From Paenibacillus rhizosphaerae (lineage in GTDB: Bacteria > Bacillota > Bacilli > Paenibacillales > Paenibacillaceae): DNA of 64,000 bases. Made by a program: the position numbers and the translations under genes. Below, piece by piece: positions 7,287 to 15,727 of this stretch (position 1 is the first letter of the stretch; every line of letters starts with the position of its first letter). Location: NCBI RefSeq assembly GCF_014192015.1, contig NZ_JACHXJ010000002.1:434001-498000 (forward strand). The letters are read 5' to 3'. The notes under the pieces were generated by a model, which had not been told where the DNA came from, did not search any database, and saw only the letters and a list, made by a program, of their open reading frames with translations.

Positions 7287-8555
7287 TTGAGCAGATCAAA
7301 GGAGAGAATTATATTTTTGGCCGATTGTCAGAGCTTTTATGCAAGCGTAGAGAAGGCGGATCATCCGGAGTATAAAGACAGGCCGCTCGCCGTTGCCGGA
7401 GACCCGATGCGCAGGTCGGGCATCATTCTGGCCGCCTGCCCGATCGCCAAAAGCTATGGGGTATCCACCGCCGAACGGCTGGGGGAGGCGCTCAAGAAGT
7501 GCCCGGATCTCGTCATTATGCGTCCCAGAATGCAGCATTATATCGATGTTTCGCTTCAGATTACCCGGATTTACGAAGAATATACCGATCTGGTGGAAAT
7601 ATTCAGCATCGACGAGCAGTTTCTGGACGTGACCGGCAGCCTGGCTCTCTTCGGCGACCCTGTGAGCATTGCGAAGTCAATCCAGCAGAAGGTAATGGAG
7701 GAGACGGGAGTCTGGGTGCGGGTCGGCATCAGCTCGAACAAAATTTTGGCCAAAATTGCCACCGACATTTGGGCGAAGAAGAACAAGGAGGGCATTTTTA
7801 TACTGCCCAAGGCCGACGTCGAGGAGAAGCTCTGGCCGCAGCCGGTCCATAAAATGTTTGGGGTGGGCTCGCGTATGACGGCCCATTTTGCCAAGCTCGG
7901 CATGACGACGATCGGGGATGTGGCGAGAACGCCTCTTCCCCAGCTGAAGGATAAATTCCGGGCGCGGTTCGGCAAGCAGTCGGATATCCAGGCCGAAGTG
8001 ATGTGGCGCACCGCCAACGGTATGGACGACAGCAAGGTGACCCCGGAAACGTTCGACAAGCCTCCCAAATCGGTCGGGCATATGATGACGCTGCCCCGGG
8101 ACTACGCCCTCCCCAAGGAGGTCGACACGATCCTGCTGGAGCTGACGGAAGAAGTATGCCGCGACTGCCGCCGGAAGGGATACATGGGCTCGGTCGTCAC
8201 GGTCAGCTGCATGTGCAGCCCTTATGACGCGCCGACAGGCTTTTCCCGGCAGATGAAAATGCCCGATCCCACGAACAACACGAACAAGGTATATGAAGCC
8301 GTAAAAACGATTTTTTATAAGCATTGGGACCGCATGCCCGTTAGGCGCGCCGGGGTCATGCTGAGCGAGCTCAGCGACGACCGGAATTACCAGCTGACGC
8401 TGTTTGAAGACCAGGAGCGGCTGCGGGCTCTGGAAAAGGCGACGGACCATATCAAGCAGCGGTACGGCAGCATGGCGATCGTAAGAGCTTCTTCCCTTAC
8501 GGGCGCCGGCCAGGCGGAGGAGCGGTCCATGAAAATCGGGGGGCATTATAAATGA
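7287..8555 (+). CDS. Y-family (translesion) DNA polymerase, UvrX/YqjW type
   Basis: A 422-residue error-prone polymerase that copies damaged templates. The palm motif FLADCQSFYASVEK has the first metal-binding Asp, and FSIDEQFLDV has the second acidic pair; SIDEQ rather than SIDEA points to the UvrX/YqjW branch and not DinB. A helix-hairpin-helix region (MFGVGSRMTAHFAKLGM) and a little-finger domain follow. The TTG at 7287 is preferred over the longer frame because GGAGGG lies nine bases upstream. It overlaps the next gene by four bases (ATGA). Two LexA-like boxes in the promoter indicate SOS induction. Confidence 0.93.
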   Translation: MSRSKERIIFLADCQSFYASVEKADHPEYKDRPLAVAGDPMRRSGIILAACPIAKSYGVSTAERLGEALKKCPDLVIMRPRMQHYIDVSLQITRIYEEYTDLVEIFSIDEQFLDVTGSLALFGDPVSIAKSIQQKVMEETGVWVRVGISSNKILAKIATDIWAKKNKEGIFILPKADVEEKLWPQPVHKMFGVGSRMTAHFAKLGMTTIGDVARTPLPQLKDKFRARFGKQSDIQAEVMWRTANGMDDSKVTPETFDKPPKSVGHMMTLPRDYALPKEVDTILLELTEEVCRDCRRKGYMGSVVTVSCMCSPYDAPTGFSRQMKMPDPTNNTNKVYEAVKTIFYKHWDRMPVRRAGVMLSELSDDRNYQLTLFEDQERLRALEKATDHIKQRYGSMAIVRASSLTGAGQAEERSMKIGGHYK

Positions 8556-9052
8556 GCAAGAAGCTTGAGAATAACGGAATTTGGGAATCCAGCCGCATGA
8601 TGCTGCCCCAGCACCGGGAGGAGCTGCTGAAGCGGCGGTCGCAGCAGCCGGAGGAGCACCGGCCGCCCCGCCGGGAGGACCTGGAGCTGATGCGGGACAG
8701 GATCCTGCTTCCGGTCATGATATCGATTGTGAAGAAGCGGATCCAGGCGATCGAGGCGTCAAGCGAGGCCTTGAAACACCTTTATTCGAAGGTGGCCCAG
8801 GTCCTGCTGCAGGACATCCAGAAGGATTTGTCCAAGGTGGAACAAACCATGGTCGATGAGCGCATCGATCTGACCCAGGAGGGAAAGGACACCCAGATGA
8901 TCTGGTACCGGTATACGTTTCATGGGTATGAGGATACCTTTACGATCACGCGGGATTATATGCGCACCGAGGTCAGCGTAAGAATCGGACGGTACTCGGA
9001 CCGGCTGATTACGGCATTGTATGCCCGTCTGCAGGATCAGAAGCAGCAATAA
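8552..9052 (+). CDS. YolD-like protein with extended C-terminal domain
   Basis: A 166-residue soluble protein coupled to the polymerase by an ATGA overlap. The N-terminal segment NGIWESSRMMLPQHREEL matches the YolD-like proteins that commonly accompany UvrX-type polymerases and may regulate or assist them. Residues from about 50 to the end are helical and then show Y-x3-GY-x3-F and a closing RY, a pattern also found in the lone LexA-boxed gene at 18162-18545. YolD proteins are usually about 110 residues, so this one is long. The biochemical role is unknown; co-regulation with the polymerase is clear from the overlap. Confidence 0.7.
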   Translation: MSKKLENNGIWESSRMMLPQHREELLKRRSQQPEEHRPPRREDLELMRDRILLPVMISIVKKRIQAIEASSEALKHLYSKVAQVLLQDIQKDLSKVEQTMVDERIDLTQEGKDTQMIWYRYTFHGYEDTFTITRDYMRTEVSVRIGRYSDRLITALYARLQDQKQQ

Positions 9053-9061
9053 TGGAATGGA

Positions 9062-9095
9062 GCCCGTTGTCTTGTCTGGGAGACAACGGGCTTTT
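9062..9095 (+). terminator. Terminator after the SOS operon
   Basis: GCCCGTTGTC and GACAACGGGC pair perfectly over ten bases, followed by TTTT. Confidence 0.88.
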
Positions 9096-9922
9096 GGCCG
9101 TGCCGTGCTAGGCGAGATCAGGATCGGCGGACATTCAGGCCGCTATGGCCTTGACGACGAATGCGAAGCATGGCAGCAGAAATTACCAGGTTCAACCGCC
9201 GGGATACAGGGTAGGTACTGGGAGTGGAACGCTCAAGAACGGAATGGGTCCCATTTCCTATTTTGGAAATCCGGGGGATCATACGTTTTGCAATTCGGCA
9301 TGGAAATAGCCGCCAATGGTAAATTTCAACAAATTGCGATTTTAAAAAAAGCCCCCCTGGTGATTGATTTTTGAAAAACCTGCCCAATGATCCTAGTCAA
9401 AAAGGAGCGGGGGCACGGGGAGGAAGGACCACAAAAATGACCGAAAAGTCTGGTAATTGCAATCCAATTAATGGAATGATTTAGTGAAAAAAAGACAGGA
9501 GGTCCTATCCGGGACCACCTTCTCATTTTTGTCTTGTGACATAAATTGGCAAACGTTGATGTAACGCGGTTTTTCGCTGTCGCTTTATCGGACTATGGTA
9601 TCAATTTTGTAATCTTTATGGATAAAGCTGTTAAAAAGACCACAACTTTAGCAATTTTAAGGCGTATAAATGTCCAGTTAACCTGTCGGCTCTAGGCTTG
9701 GTTTACGTTTCTTTGTCATTCGTAACGGGGCCGGCTGACAGGGGATGGCAGGGCTCTGTGGTCCGCATGAGGGAGTGGCGGGCTAGGTCGGCGGGGTGGG
9801 AAATTTCCAACTACTAGCCTAGTTTACAGATCGGGGCCGATAGTTAAAAATTAGATTTAGGCGAAGGCCAAGCCCCGGACCGATGAGGCAAAAATCGAAA
9901 ACGAGGTGGGAACGAAGAGGCG
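9096..9922. other. Long gene-free region upstream of the exopolysaccharide-type locus
   Basis: About 830 bases without a convincing gene. Frames present here lack a ribosome site and family features. It holds an imperfect inverted repeat near 9497-9526 (GGTCC/GGGACC core), a G-rich part near 9730-9810 with several GGG/GGGG runs, and two related stretches: TCTAGGCTTGGTTTACG (9691-9707) and ACTAGCCTAGTTTACAG (9813-9829). No c-di-GMP riboswitch consensus was found. It probably contains the promoter and a long leader for the next operon. Confidence 0.45.
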
Positions 9923-12157
9923 ATGATCAGACGTAAAACACTATTTATTTGGATCACGGCGGCTGCGGTTCTCATAGCCGGAGGCGGGGCGGCGGGACTG
10001 ATGTTAAAGAACCCGACGGCTGCGGCCTACAAAGATCCGGACGGTACGAGATTTACGTTTAAAACCCAGGGGGACCGTTTCCTGAAGTACGAAAAGGACG
10101 GGACATGGAAAGAGATATTCGTTAAAGGCGTTAACCTTGGCGCCACGGTGCCGGGACATTTTCCGGGGGAGCTTCCGGCGACCGAGGAAGATTATCTGCG
10201 CTGGTTTAAAGAAATTGACGACATGGGCGCCAACGTCATACGGGTCTATACGATTCACCAGCCCGTATTCTATCAGGCTCTCGTCAAGTACAACAAAGAC
10301 AAGGGGGACGACCCTCTGTATTTTATGCAGGGGATCTGGTCGCCCGAAGAACAGCTGATTGAGCAGCAGGACGCCTATTCGGGGGATATTACGAAACAGT
10401 TCAAAGAGGAAATCAAAAATGCGGTGGCCGCGGTATATGGCGACGTCACGATTCCGCAGAAGCAGGGTTCGGCCAGCGGGGAGTACAAAGCGAATGCCGG
10501 CAAGTACCTGATGGGATGGCATCTTGGAACCGAATGGGATCCGGGTATGGTCAAAAATACGAACAAGGTGCACAGCGATGTGAAAGCCTATCAGGGCAAG
10601 TATTTTTCGGCCACGAAGGACGCGTCTCCGTTCGAAAACTGGCTGGCCAGCTTGCTTGACTATACAGCCGAGCAGGAGGAGCATTACGGTTGGGAGCATC
10701 CCGTGACTTTCACCAACTGGGTCACGACCGATGTGCTCAGCCACCCTGGCGAACCGCTGTTTGAGGAGGACATGGTTAGCGTTGATGCCCGGCATGTTCA
10801 GCCTACCGGCTGGAAGGGCGGTTATTTCGCCGCTTATCACGCCTATCCGTATTACCCGGACTTTTTCCGGACGGATTCGACGCTCCAGACGGTCAAGGAT
10901 GACCAGGGGGACTATAATACCTACAAAGCTTATCTCCATCAGCTAAAGGCCAAGTATAAGGACATGCCGCTGATGGTCACGGAGTATGGTGTTCCTTCCT
11001 CTGTCGGCGTGTCGCATTTTGGCGCCGGAGGGCGCGACCAGGGCGGTCACAACGAGAAGGAACAGGGAGAGATCGATGCTTCCCTGACCAAGGACATTTA
11101 CGACGAAGGCTACGCTGGCGCCATCCTGTTCATGTGGCAGGACGAATGGTTCAAGAAGACCTGGAACACGATGCCGATGGAGCTGCCTGAAGACCGCAGG
11201 TCCTATTGGATCAACGTGCTGACCAATGAAAAAATGTTTGGCCTGCTCGGCATGCTGCCGGGCAAGGAGAAGCTGATTACGATTGACGGCAATCTCACCG
11301 ACTGGGACAGGCTCCCGGAAGGGGAAGTACAGCACTGGCAGGGCAAGATCCCGGGAGTCCAGGATATGAAAATTACGCATGATGAGGGCTACCTGTACAT
11401 CGGCATGAAACTCGATCATCCATTCGATCCGGCCAAGTCGAAGCTCTATATCGGTGCCGACACGATCACAGGCGGCAACCAGCCGTCCGCGAAGCAGCTT
11501 CCCGGGAGGAAGCTGGAAGGCGGGGCGCCCGAGACGCTGATCGAAATCGGCAAGGACGAGGAGTCTCAGGTGGAAATCGCGGCCGATTATGATTTTCACC
11601 AGCGGCTGTACGGCAAAGAGGGTTATTGGATGCTGCCCGAGGCCGAGGCAGGAAATACGTCGCCGTTCCATCCGTGGAAGCTGGCGATCAGCCTGCTCAT
11701 GAATCCGCCGGATACGCGCTATTCGCATCCGTTCATCGACAAGACGATAGGTACGCTGAAGAGGGGGACGACAGACCGCAGCAAGGAGACGTTCGACTCG
11801 CTGACTTCTTGGCAGTACAGCGGTGATTCGATAGAGATGAGAATCCCGTGGATGCTGCTGGGCTTCTCGGATCCGAGCTCCCTGCAGGTCATCGACTACG
11901 GTCCGCTGAAGGAACGGAGTTACTTCGGCACGACCACAACCAACGGGATACGGCTTATTCCGTGGATCGTCCAGCGTGACGGAAGCGGCGTGTCCTGGCC
12001 CGGAGGAGATCAGAAGACGCTGAATGTGCAGAGCCTGCCGCTGTATACCTGGAAGCAGTGGGACACGGTGCAGTACAGTGAACAGCTGAAGCAGAGCTAT
12101 TACATCATGAAGGACGCTTTTACGAAAATTTCCGGCCCTAAAGAGAAAAAGGAGTAG
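9923..12157 (+). CDS. Membrane-anchored TIM-barrel glycosidase-like protein with CBM9-like C-terminus
   Basis: A 744-residue protein: N-terminal signal-anchor (about residues 8-27), then a glycosidase-type (beta/alpha)8 domain beginning FVKGVNLGATVPG and containing MGANVIRVYTIH, LGTEWD and VTEYGVPSS. The last two are placed like the acid/base and nucleophile glutamates of clan GH-A enzymes. From about residue 450 a second domain starts (TIDGNLTDWD, then DEGYLYIGMKLDHPF), which resembles CBM9/DOMON-like sugar-binding folds. First gene of the exopolysaccharide-type operon; it may trim or bind the polymer outside the membrane (inference). The family is not firmly identified and an inactive scaffold is possible. 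Confidence 0.72.
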   Translation: MIRRKTLFIWITAAAVLIAGGGAAGLMLKNPTAAAYKDPDGTRFTFKTQGDRFLKYEKDGTWKEIFVKGVNLGATVPGHFPGELPATEEDYLRWFKEIDDMGANVIRVYTIHQPVFYQALVKYNKDKGDDPLYFMQGIWSPEEQLIEQQDAYSGDITKQFKEEIKNAVAAVYGDVTIPQKQGSASGEYKANAGKYLMGWHLGTEWDPGMVKNTNKVHSDVKAYQGKYFSATKDASPFENWLASLLDYTAEQEEHYGWEHPVTFTNWVTTDVLSHPGEPLFEEDMVSVDARHVQPTGWKGGYFAAYHAYPYYPDFFRTDSTLQTVKDDQGDYNTYKAYLHQLKAKYKDMPLMVTEYGVPSSVGVSHFGAGGRDQGGHNEKEQGEIDASLTKDIYDEGYAGAILFMWQDEWFKKTWNTMPMELPEDRRSYWINVLTNEKMFGLLGMLPGKEKLITIDGNLTDWDRLPEGEVQHWQGKIPGVQDMKITHDEGYLYIGMKLDHPFDPAKSKLYIGADTITGGNQPSAKQLPGRKLEGGAPETLIEIGKDEESQVEIAADYDFHQRLYGKEGYWMLPEAEAGNTSPFHPWKLAISLLMNPPDTRYSHPFIDKTIGTLKRGTTDRSKETFDSLTSWQYSGDSIEMRIPWMLLGFSDPSSLQVIDYGPLKERSYFGTTTTNGIRLIPWIVQRDGSGVSWPGGDQKTLNVQSLPLYTWKQWDTVQYSEQLKQSYYIMKDAFTKISGPKEKKE

Positions 12158-12193
12158 GAGAATTGACTTTCTAAAAAGGAGGAACCTGCTAAC

Positions 12194-13387
12194 ATGTTTC
12201 ATTTAACCGTTGCCTATATTTTCATCTATGTGTGCCTAGGCTTGATTGCCCTTGGGATCCTGTTGTTGTTCCAGATGAAAATATCGCATAACCGGGAACT
12301 GCGGAACCGTGAAATGTATGCGAAGAAGCATCATGACTACTTTGTGTACGTTCAGGCTAATCTGCAGGATAATGTCGAATTGAGGCTTCCGCCCGGCAAG
12401 CTGAAAAAGCTTGAGAAGAGAGTGGTTCAGGATAAATTCATCGAGTGGATCGAGCAGTTTAAAGGGGACTACCGCCACAAGCTGATCGAGCTGTGCCGGG
12501 AGGCCGGCTTTGTGGAGGAGGACCTGAAAGCACTCCGCAGCATCCGGTACGGCCGGAGGCTGGAGGCGGCTTACCGCTTGGGAGGCATGCGTGCTCGGGA
12601 GGCGGTGCCGATGCTGCAGAACATCCTGCAAAAACGCAAATACAGCTCGCTGTCGATCGTTCTGGCCCGTTCCATTGCGAAAGCGGCGGATAACAGCGAG
12701 GATCTGCTCCAGATGCTGCGTACTCTCTTATCCCACGGCAAGCCGATCCATAACCTGGCGGCGGACATTATGCTGGAGACAGGCCTGGATTCGAGCGCGA
12801 TTCTGCTGAAGCTGCTGAACGACTCCGATTCCGCGCTGGTCAAGGTGGGACTGGTGGCCATGTGGGGACAAGCCGTGCCGGAAGTCATGCCGGTTCTGGG
12901 ACGTTTGGTCGGTGCGGAAGAAAAGGACGTGCGCGCCGAAGCGGTCAAGCTGTACCTCACCACGAACCCGGCGCTCAAGGACGATACCATCGCCCAGCTG
13001 ATGAGCGACCGAAGCTGGGAGGTCCGGGCCGAAGCGGCCAGAGCGCTCGGCCAGCTGCACGCCGCAGGCAGCATTCCGCTGCTGACCGATGCGCTCCGCG
13101 ATTCCAGCTGGAAGGTGCGCTATAACAGCGCTGAGAGCTTGGCGCAGCTGGGAGAAGCCGGCTTTGAGGCCCTGTGCCAGGCCGCGCTGACCGGGGCCGG
13201 CATCCAGCGCGAGGCTGCGCTGCACCGGATCGAGCTGGTGATGGAAAAAGAGCGCGAGCACAGCGCAATCGAACAAATGGTGGCTTACAACAAAAAACGG
13301 CTTTTGTACGACCGGTATTTCGGCGTGAAGCAGCCGGCCAAACGGGTTGGCGGGGTAGCCGCAGTAGGAGGGGATTACTCTGCTTAG
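12194..13387 (+). CDS. Membrane-anchored HEAT-repeat protein
   Basis: A 397-residue protein with one N-terminal transmembrane helix (about residues 5-27), a charged coiled segment, and then a solenoid of HEAT-like repeats from about residue 120. The clearest are LMSDRSWEVRAEAARALGQL and the following DALRDSSWKVRYNSAESLAQL; the repeats hold the usual VR...AA..LG pattern. HEAT solenoids bind proteins, so it may be a cytoplasmic scaffold for the adjoining glycosyltransferase, whose gene follows within a few bases. RBS AAGGAGG precedes the ATG. No enzymatic motif was seen. The role in polymer export or assembly is inference from position. Confidence 0.83.
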   Translation: MFHLTVAYIFIYVCLGLIALGILLLFQMKISHNRELRNREMYAKKHHDYFVYVQANLQDNVELRLPPGKLKKLEKRVVQDKFIEWIEQFKGDYRHKLIELCREAGFVEEDLKALRSIRYGRRLEAAYRLGGMRAREAVPMLQNILQKRKYSSLSIVLARSIAKAADNSEDLLQMLRTLLSHGKPIHNLAADIMLETGLDSSAILLKLLNDSDSALVKVGLVAMWGQAVPEVMPVLGRLVGAEEKDVRAEAVKLYLTTNPALKDDTIAQLMSDRSWEVRAEAARALGQLHAAGSIPLLTDALRDSSWKVRYNSAESLAQLGEAGFEALCQAALTGAGIQREAALHRIELVMEKEREHSAIEQMVAYNKKRLLYDRYFGVKQPAKRVGGVAAVGGDYSA

Positions 13388-13397
13388 AGACATACTT

Positions 13398-14798
13398 TTG
13401 TATTACGGCATGATAGCCGTGTATTACGTCATGATCGTCAACATTCTGTATTTTACCATTATGGCTTTATCGTACCGCAATATCGGGACCATCTACCGGA
13501 GATCCAGATATTCCAATTACAATACGCTGTCCGGCTCGGAGTTGGTGCCGCCGGTATCGCTGCTGGTGCCGGCCTTCAATGAAGAGCTGACCATCAGCGA
13601 GAATGTCAACTGCCTGCTGACGCTCAACTATCCGACCTACGAGGTCATCGTTATTAACGACGGATCGAGCGACAATACGGTGGATGTGCTCATCAAGGAA
13701 TTCCGGCTGAAGAAAATGACGAATCCGGAGTTCCGGGGGACGATCGACACGCAGGAAGTGCGCGGTGTTTACCATAATCCCGATTATCCCTCTCTGTTTG
13801 TAATAGATAAAGAAAACGGCGGCAAGGCCGACTCGCTGAATGCGGGCATCAACCTGTCGCACTATCCGCTGATCTCTTCCATCGACGCGGACTCGCTGCT
13901 GGAGAAGGATGCCCTGATCCGCATGGCCCGCATGTACATGGAGAATCCGGAGGAAATGGTGGCGATCGGCGGCGACGTCCGCATTGCCAACGGCTGTCTG
14001 ATCGAGAACGGCGCGGTGCAGAAAGTATCGCTGCCGCGCAAGATCTGGCCGATGTTCCAGTCCATCGAGTATATGAAAGCCTTCCTGGGCGGACGGATCG
14101 GCTGGAGCCAAATGAACGGTCTGATCATCGTCTCGGGCGCGTTCGGGCTGTTCCGCAAGGACTATGTCATTGCCGTCGGCGGGTACCGCGGCGGTTATCC
14201 GGGAGAAGACATGAACATTATCATCAAGCTTCACCGATATATGCTCAGTCATAAAATTCCGTACAAGGTGGCCTTTTGCCCCGAAGCGGTCTGCTGGACG
14301 CAGGCACCGGATACGTACAAGATCATCTCCAACCAGCGTAAGCGCTGGGGGCGGGGAAATCTGAAGAACATGATCGAGAACCGCGGAATGCTGTTTAATC
14401 CGAAGTACAAGGTCATGGGACTGATTACGATGCCTTACAACGTCCTGTTTGAAACGTTAAACCCTTATTTTAGAATCACGGGCCTATTGGCTCTGGTAGG
14501 ATATACGCTGCTGGACATGACTCACTGGCGCATTCTGTTGACTTTCTTCCTGCTTAACTTTCTGAGCGGTTATCTGCTCAGTGTCGGTGCCATCATCCTG
14601 GAGGAAATTGCCTTCCGGCGATACAAGAAATTGTCCGATCTGTGGAAAATGCTGCTGTTCTCCGCGCTGAAGTTTTTCGGATACCATCAGCTCGGCGTGC
14701 TGTGGCGCGTCCAAGGACATATCCAGTATCTCCAGAACAACAATTCCTGGGGAACGATGACCCGGCAGAGCTGGAGTGAAGAAAGCAAAACTGCCTGA
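13398..14798 (+). CDS. Processive family 2 glycosyltransferase (polysaccharide synthase)
   Basis: Membrane GT2 of the cellulose/hyaluronan/PNAG-synthase type that extends a polymer from UDP-sugars and threads it through its own membrane helices. Visible parts: N-terminal transmembrane helix, SLLVPAFNEE, the DxD motif in SSIDADSLLE, the GED acceptor motif (YPGEDMN) and NQRKRWGRG, which is the QxxRW signature of processive enzymes; then several C-terminal membrane helices. There is no PilZ domain. The TTG at 13398 lies 24 bases from the nearest ribosome site (AGGAGGGG, 13366-13373); a CTG at 13380, six bases from that site and overlapping the HEAT gene, may be the true start. The polymer is unknown. 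Confidence 0.88.
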   Translation: MYYGMIAVYYVMIVNILYFTIMALSYRNIGTIYRRSRYSNYNTLSGSELVPPVSLLVPAFNEELTISENVNCLLTLNYPTYEVIVINDGSSDNTVDVLIKEFRLKKMTNPEFRGTIDTQEVRGVYHNPDYPSLFVIDKENGGKADSLNAGINLSHYPLISSIDADSLLEKDALIRMARMYMENPEEMVAIGGDVRIANGCLIENGAVQKVSLPRKIWPMFQSIEYMKAFLGGRIGWSQMNGLIIVSGAFGLFRKDYVIAVGGYRGGYPGEDMNIIIKLHRYMLSHKIPYKVAFCPEAVCWTQAPDTYKIISNQRKRWGRGNLKNMIENRGMLFNPKYKVMGLITMPYNVLFETLNPYFRITGLLALVGYTLLDMTHWRILLTFFLLNFLSGYLLSVGAIILEEIAFRRYKKLSDLWKMLLFSALKFFGYHQLGVLWRVQGHIQYLQNNNSWGTMTRQSWSEESKTA

Positions 14799-14848
14799 TA
14801 GGTCCCGATTCGAAAGATCATATCATTTGAGAGAGGTGGGAGTGGATT

Positions 14849-15658
14849 ATGCCGCAAACCGTAACTTTACAGAGAGAACAGACGACCGATGTGTATCACC
14901 ATCTTGGAGAGCGTTTGAAGGAAACGTCGCCGGACACCTGCGGAATGATGTTCCTGTACAGCAGTGCGAACCCTCCGCAGCTGGAAGAGCGGGTTCGGGA
15001 GATTTTGCAGCATGGTTCCGGGCTCGACGACTATGAGGTGCTGAAGGATGCACAAACCCGGACGCTGGCGATTCTGCTGCCGGGTCTTACGCTGGATGCG
15101 GCCCATTACCAGGCGCTGCTGCTGAAGCAGCAGCTGCAGGAGACGGTGAAGGATGCTGACCCACGGATTACGCTGGCCGTATTCCCGGGGCAGGTCGAAC
15201 CTACGCCTGGCGTTCTCAAACAGATGGCTGAGTCCACGAAGCTCAGCACATCGTCCGATATCCATATATTTACGAAAGAGGAGGCCGCGGAAGAGGCTGG
15301 AAGAATTCTGATCGTCGATAATGACGCTACCGTCCGCGAGTTTCTCCAAATTCGACTGAAAATGCAGGGGTACGAGACGCTGGCCGCCCATGACGGTACG
15401 TCCGCCCTGGAACTCATCGAGAAATGGGAGCCCGATCTGGTGCTGACGGAGCTCAACCTTTACGGGATTGACGGACTGCCGTTCATTCACCAAATTCAGC
15501 AGCTGCCGGTCGACCACACGCCGAAAATCGTCGTGCTGACCGAACAGCGTGTAGAACAGACAATCAGCCAGTGCTTTAAACACGGAGTAGATGACTATGT
15601 GACCAAGCCTTTCTCTCCGGTAGAGCTGGATGCCCGCATACATCGTTGCTTTCACTAA
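14849..15658 (+). CDS. Degenerate GGDEF-like domain fused to atypical receiver domain
   Basis: A 269-residue cytoplasmic protein. Residues about 15-140 follow the outline of a GGDEF domain (LAILLPGLTLDAAHYQ, then RITLAVFPGQ), but the GGDEF motif itself is absent, so no cyclase activity is expected. Residues 151-269 form a response-regulator receiver: acidic pair Asp157/Asp159, Thr231, Lys253 in VTKPF. The phosphoacceptor position in PDLVLTELNL is Glu201 and not Asp, so ordinary phosphorylation is unlikely. Its place between the synthase and the sugar dehydrogenase suggests it regulates polymer synthesis, perhaps as a nucleotide or protein sensor (inference). No output DNA-binding domain is present. 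Confidence 0.78.
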   Translation: MPQTVTLQREQTTDVYHHLGERLKETSPDTCGMMFLYSSANPPQLEERVREILQHGSGLDDYEVLKDAQTRTLAILLPGLTLDAAHYQALLLKQQLQETVKDADPRITLAVFPGQVEPTPGVLKQMAESTKLSTSSDIHIFTKEEAAEEAGRILIVDNDATVREFLQIRLKMQGYETLAAHDGTSALELIEKWEPDLVLTELNLYGIDGLPFIHQIQQLPVDHTPKIVVLTEQRVEQTISQCFKHGVDDYVTKPFSPVELDARIHRCFH

Positions 15659-15727
15659 ATCATCCGCTTTTCTTGAGCGTTACTTAGCAGCAGACCAAAA
15701 CTTACATCTAATGGAGGTTGAGTGCTT

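Noticed and set aside
9021..9374. 117-residue plus-strand frame after the SOS operon
   Set aside because: Runs through the terminator at 9062-9095, overlaps the end of the YolD-like gene, and has no ribosome site or family features.
9540..9920. Possible c-di-GMP riboswitch before the polysaccharide locus
   Set aside because: The conserved GEMM blocks (CAGGGCAAACC, GGACGCAAAGCC) are not present; only loosely similar GGC-rich pieces were found.
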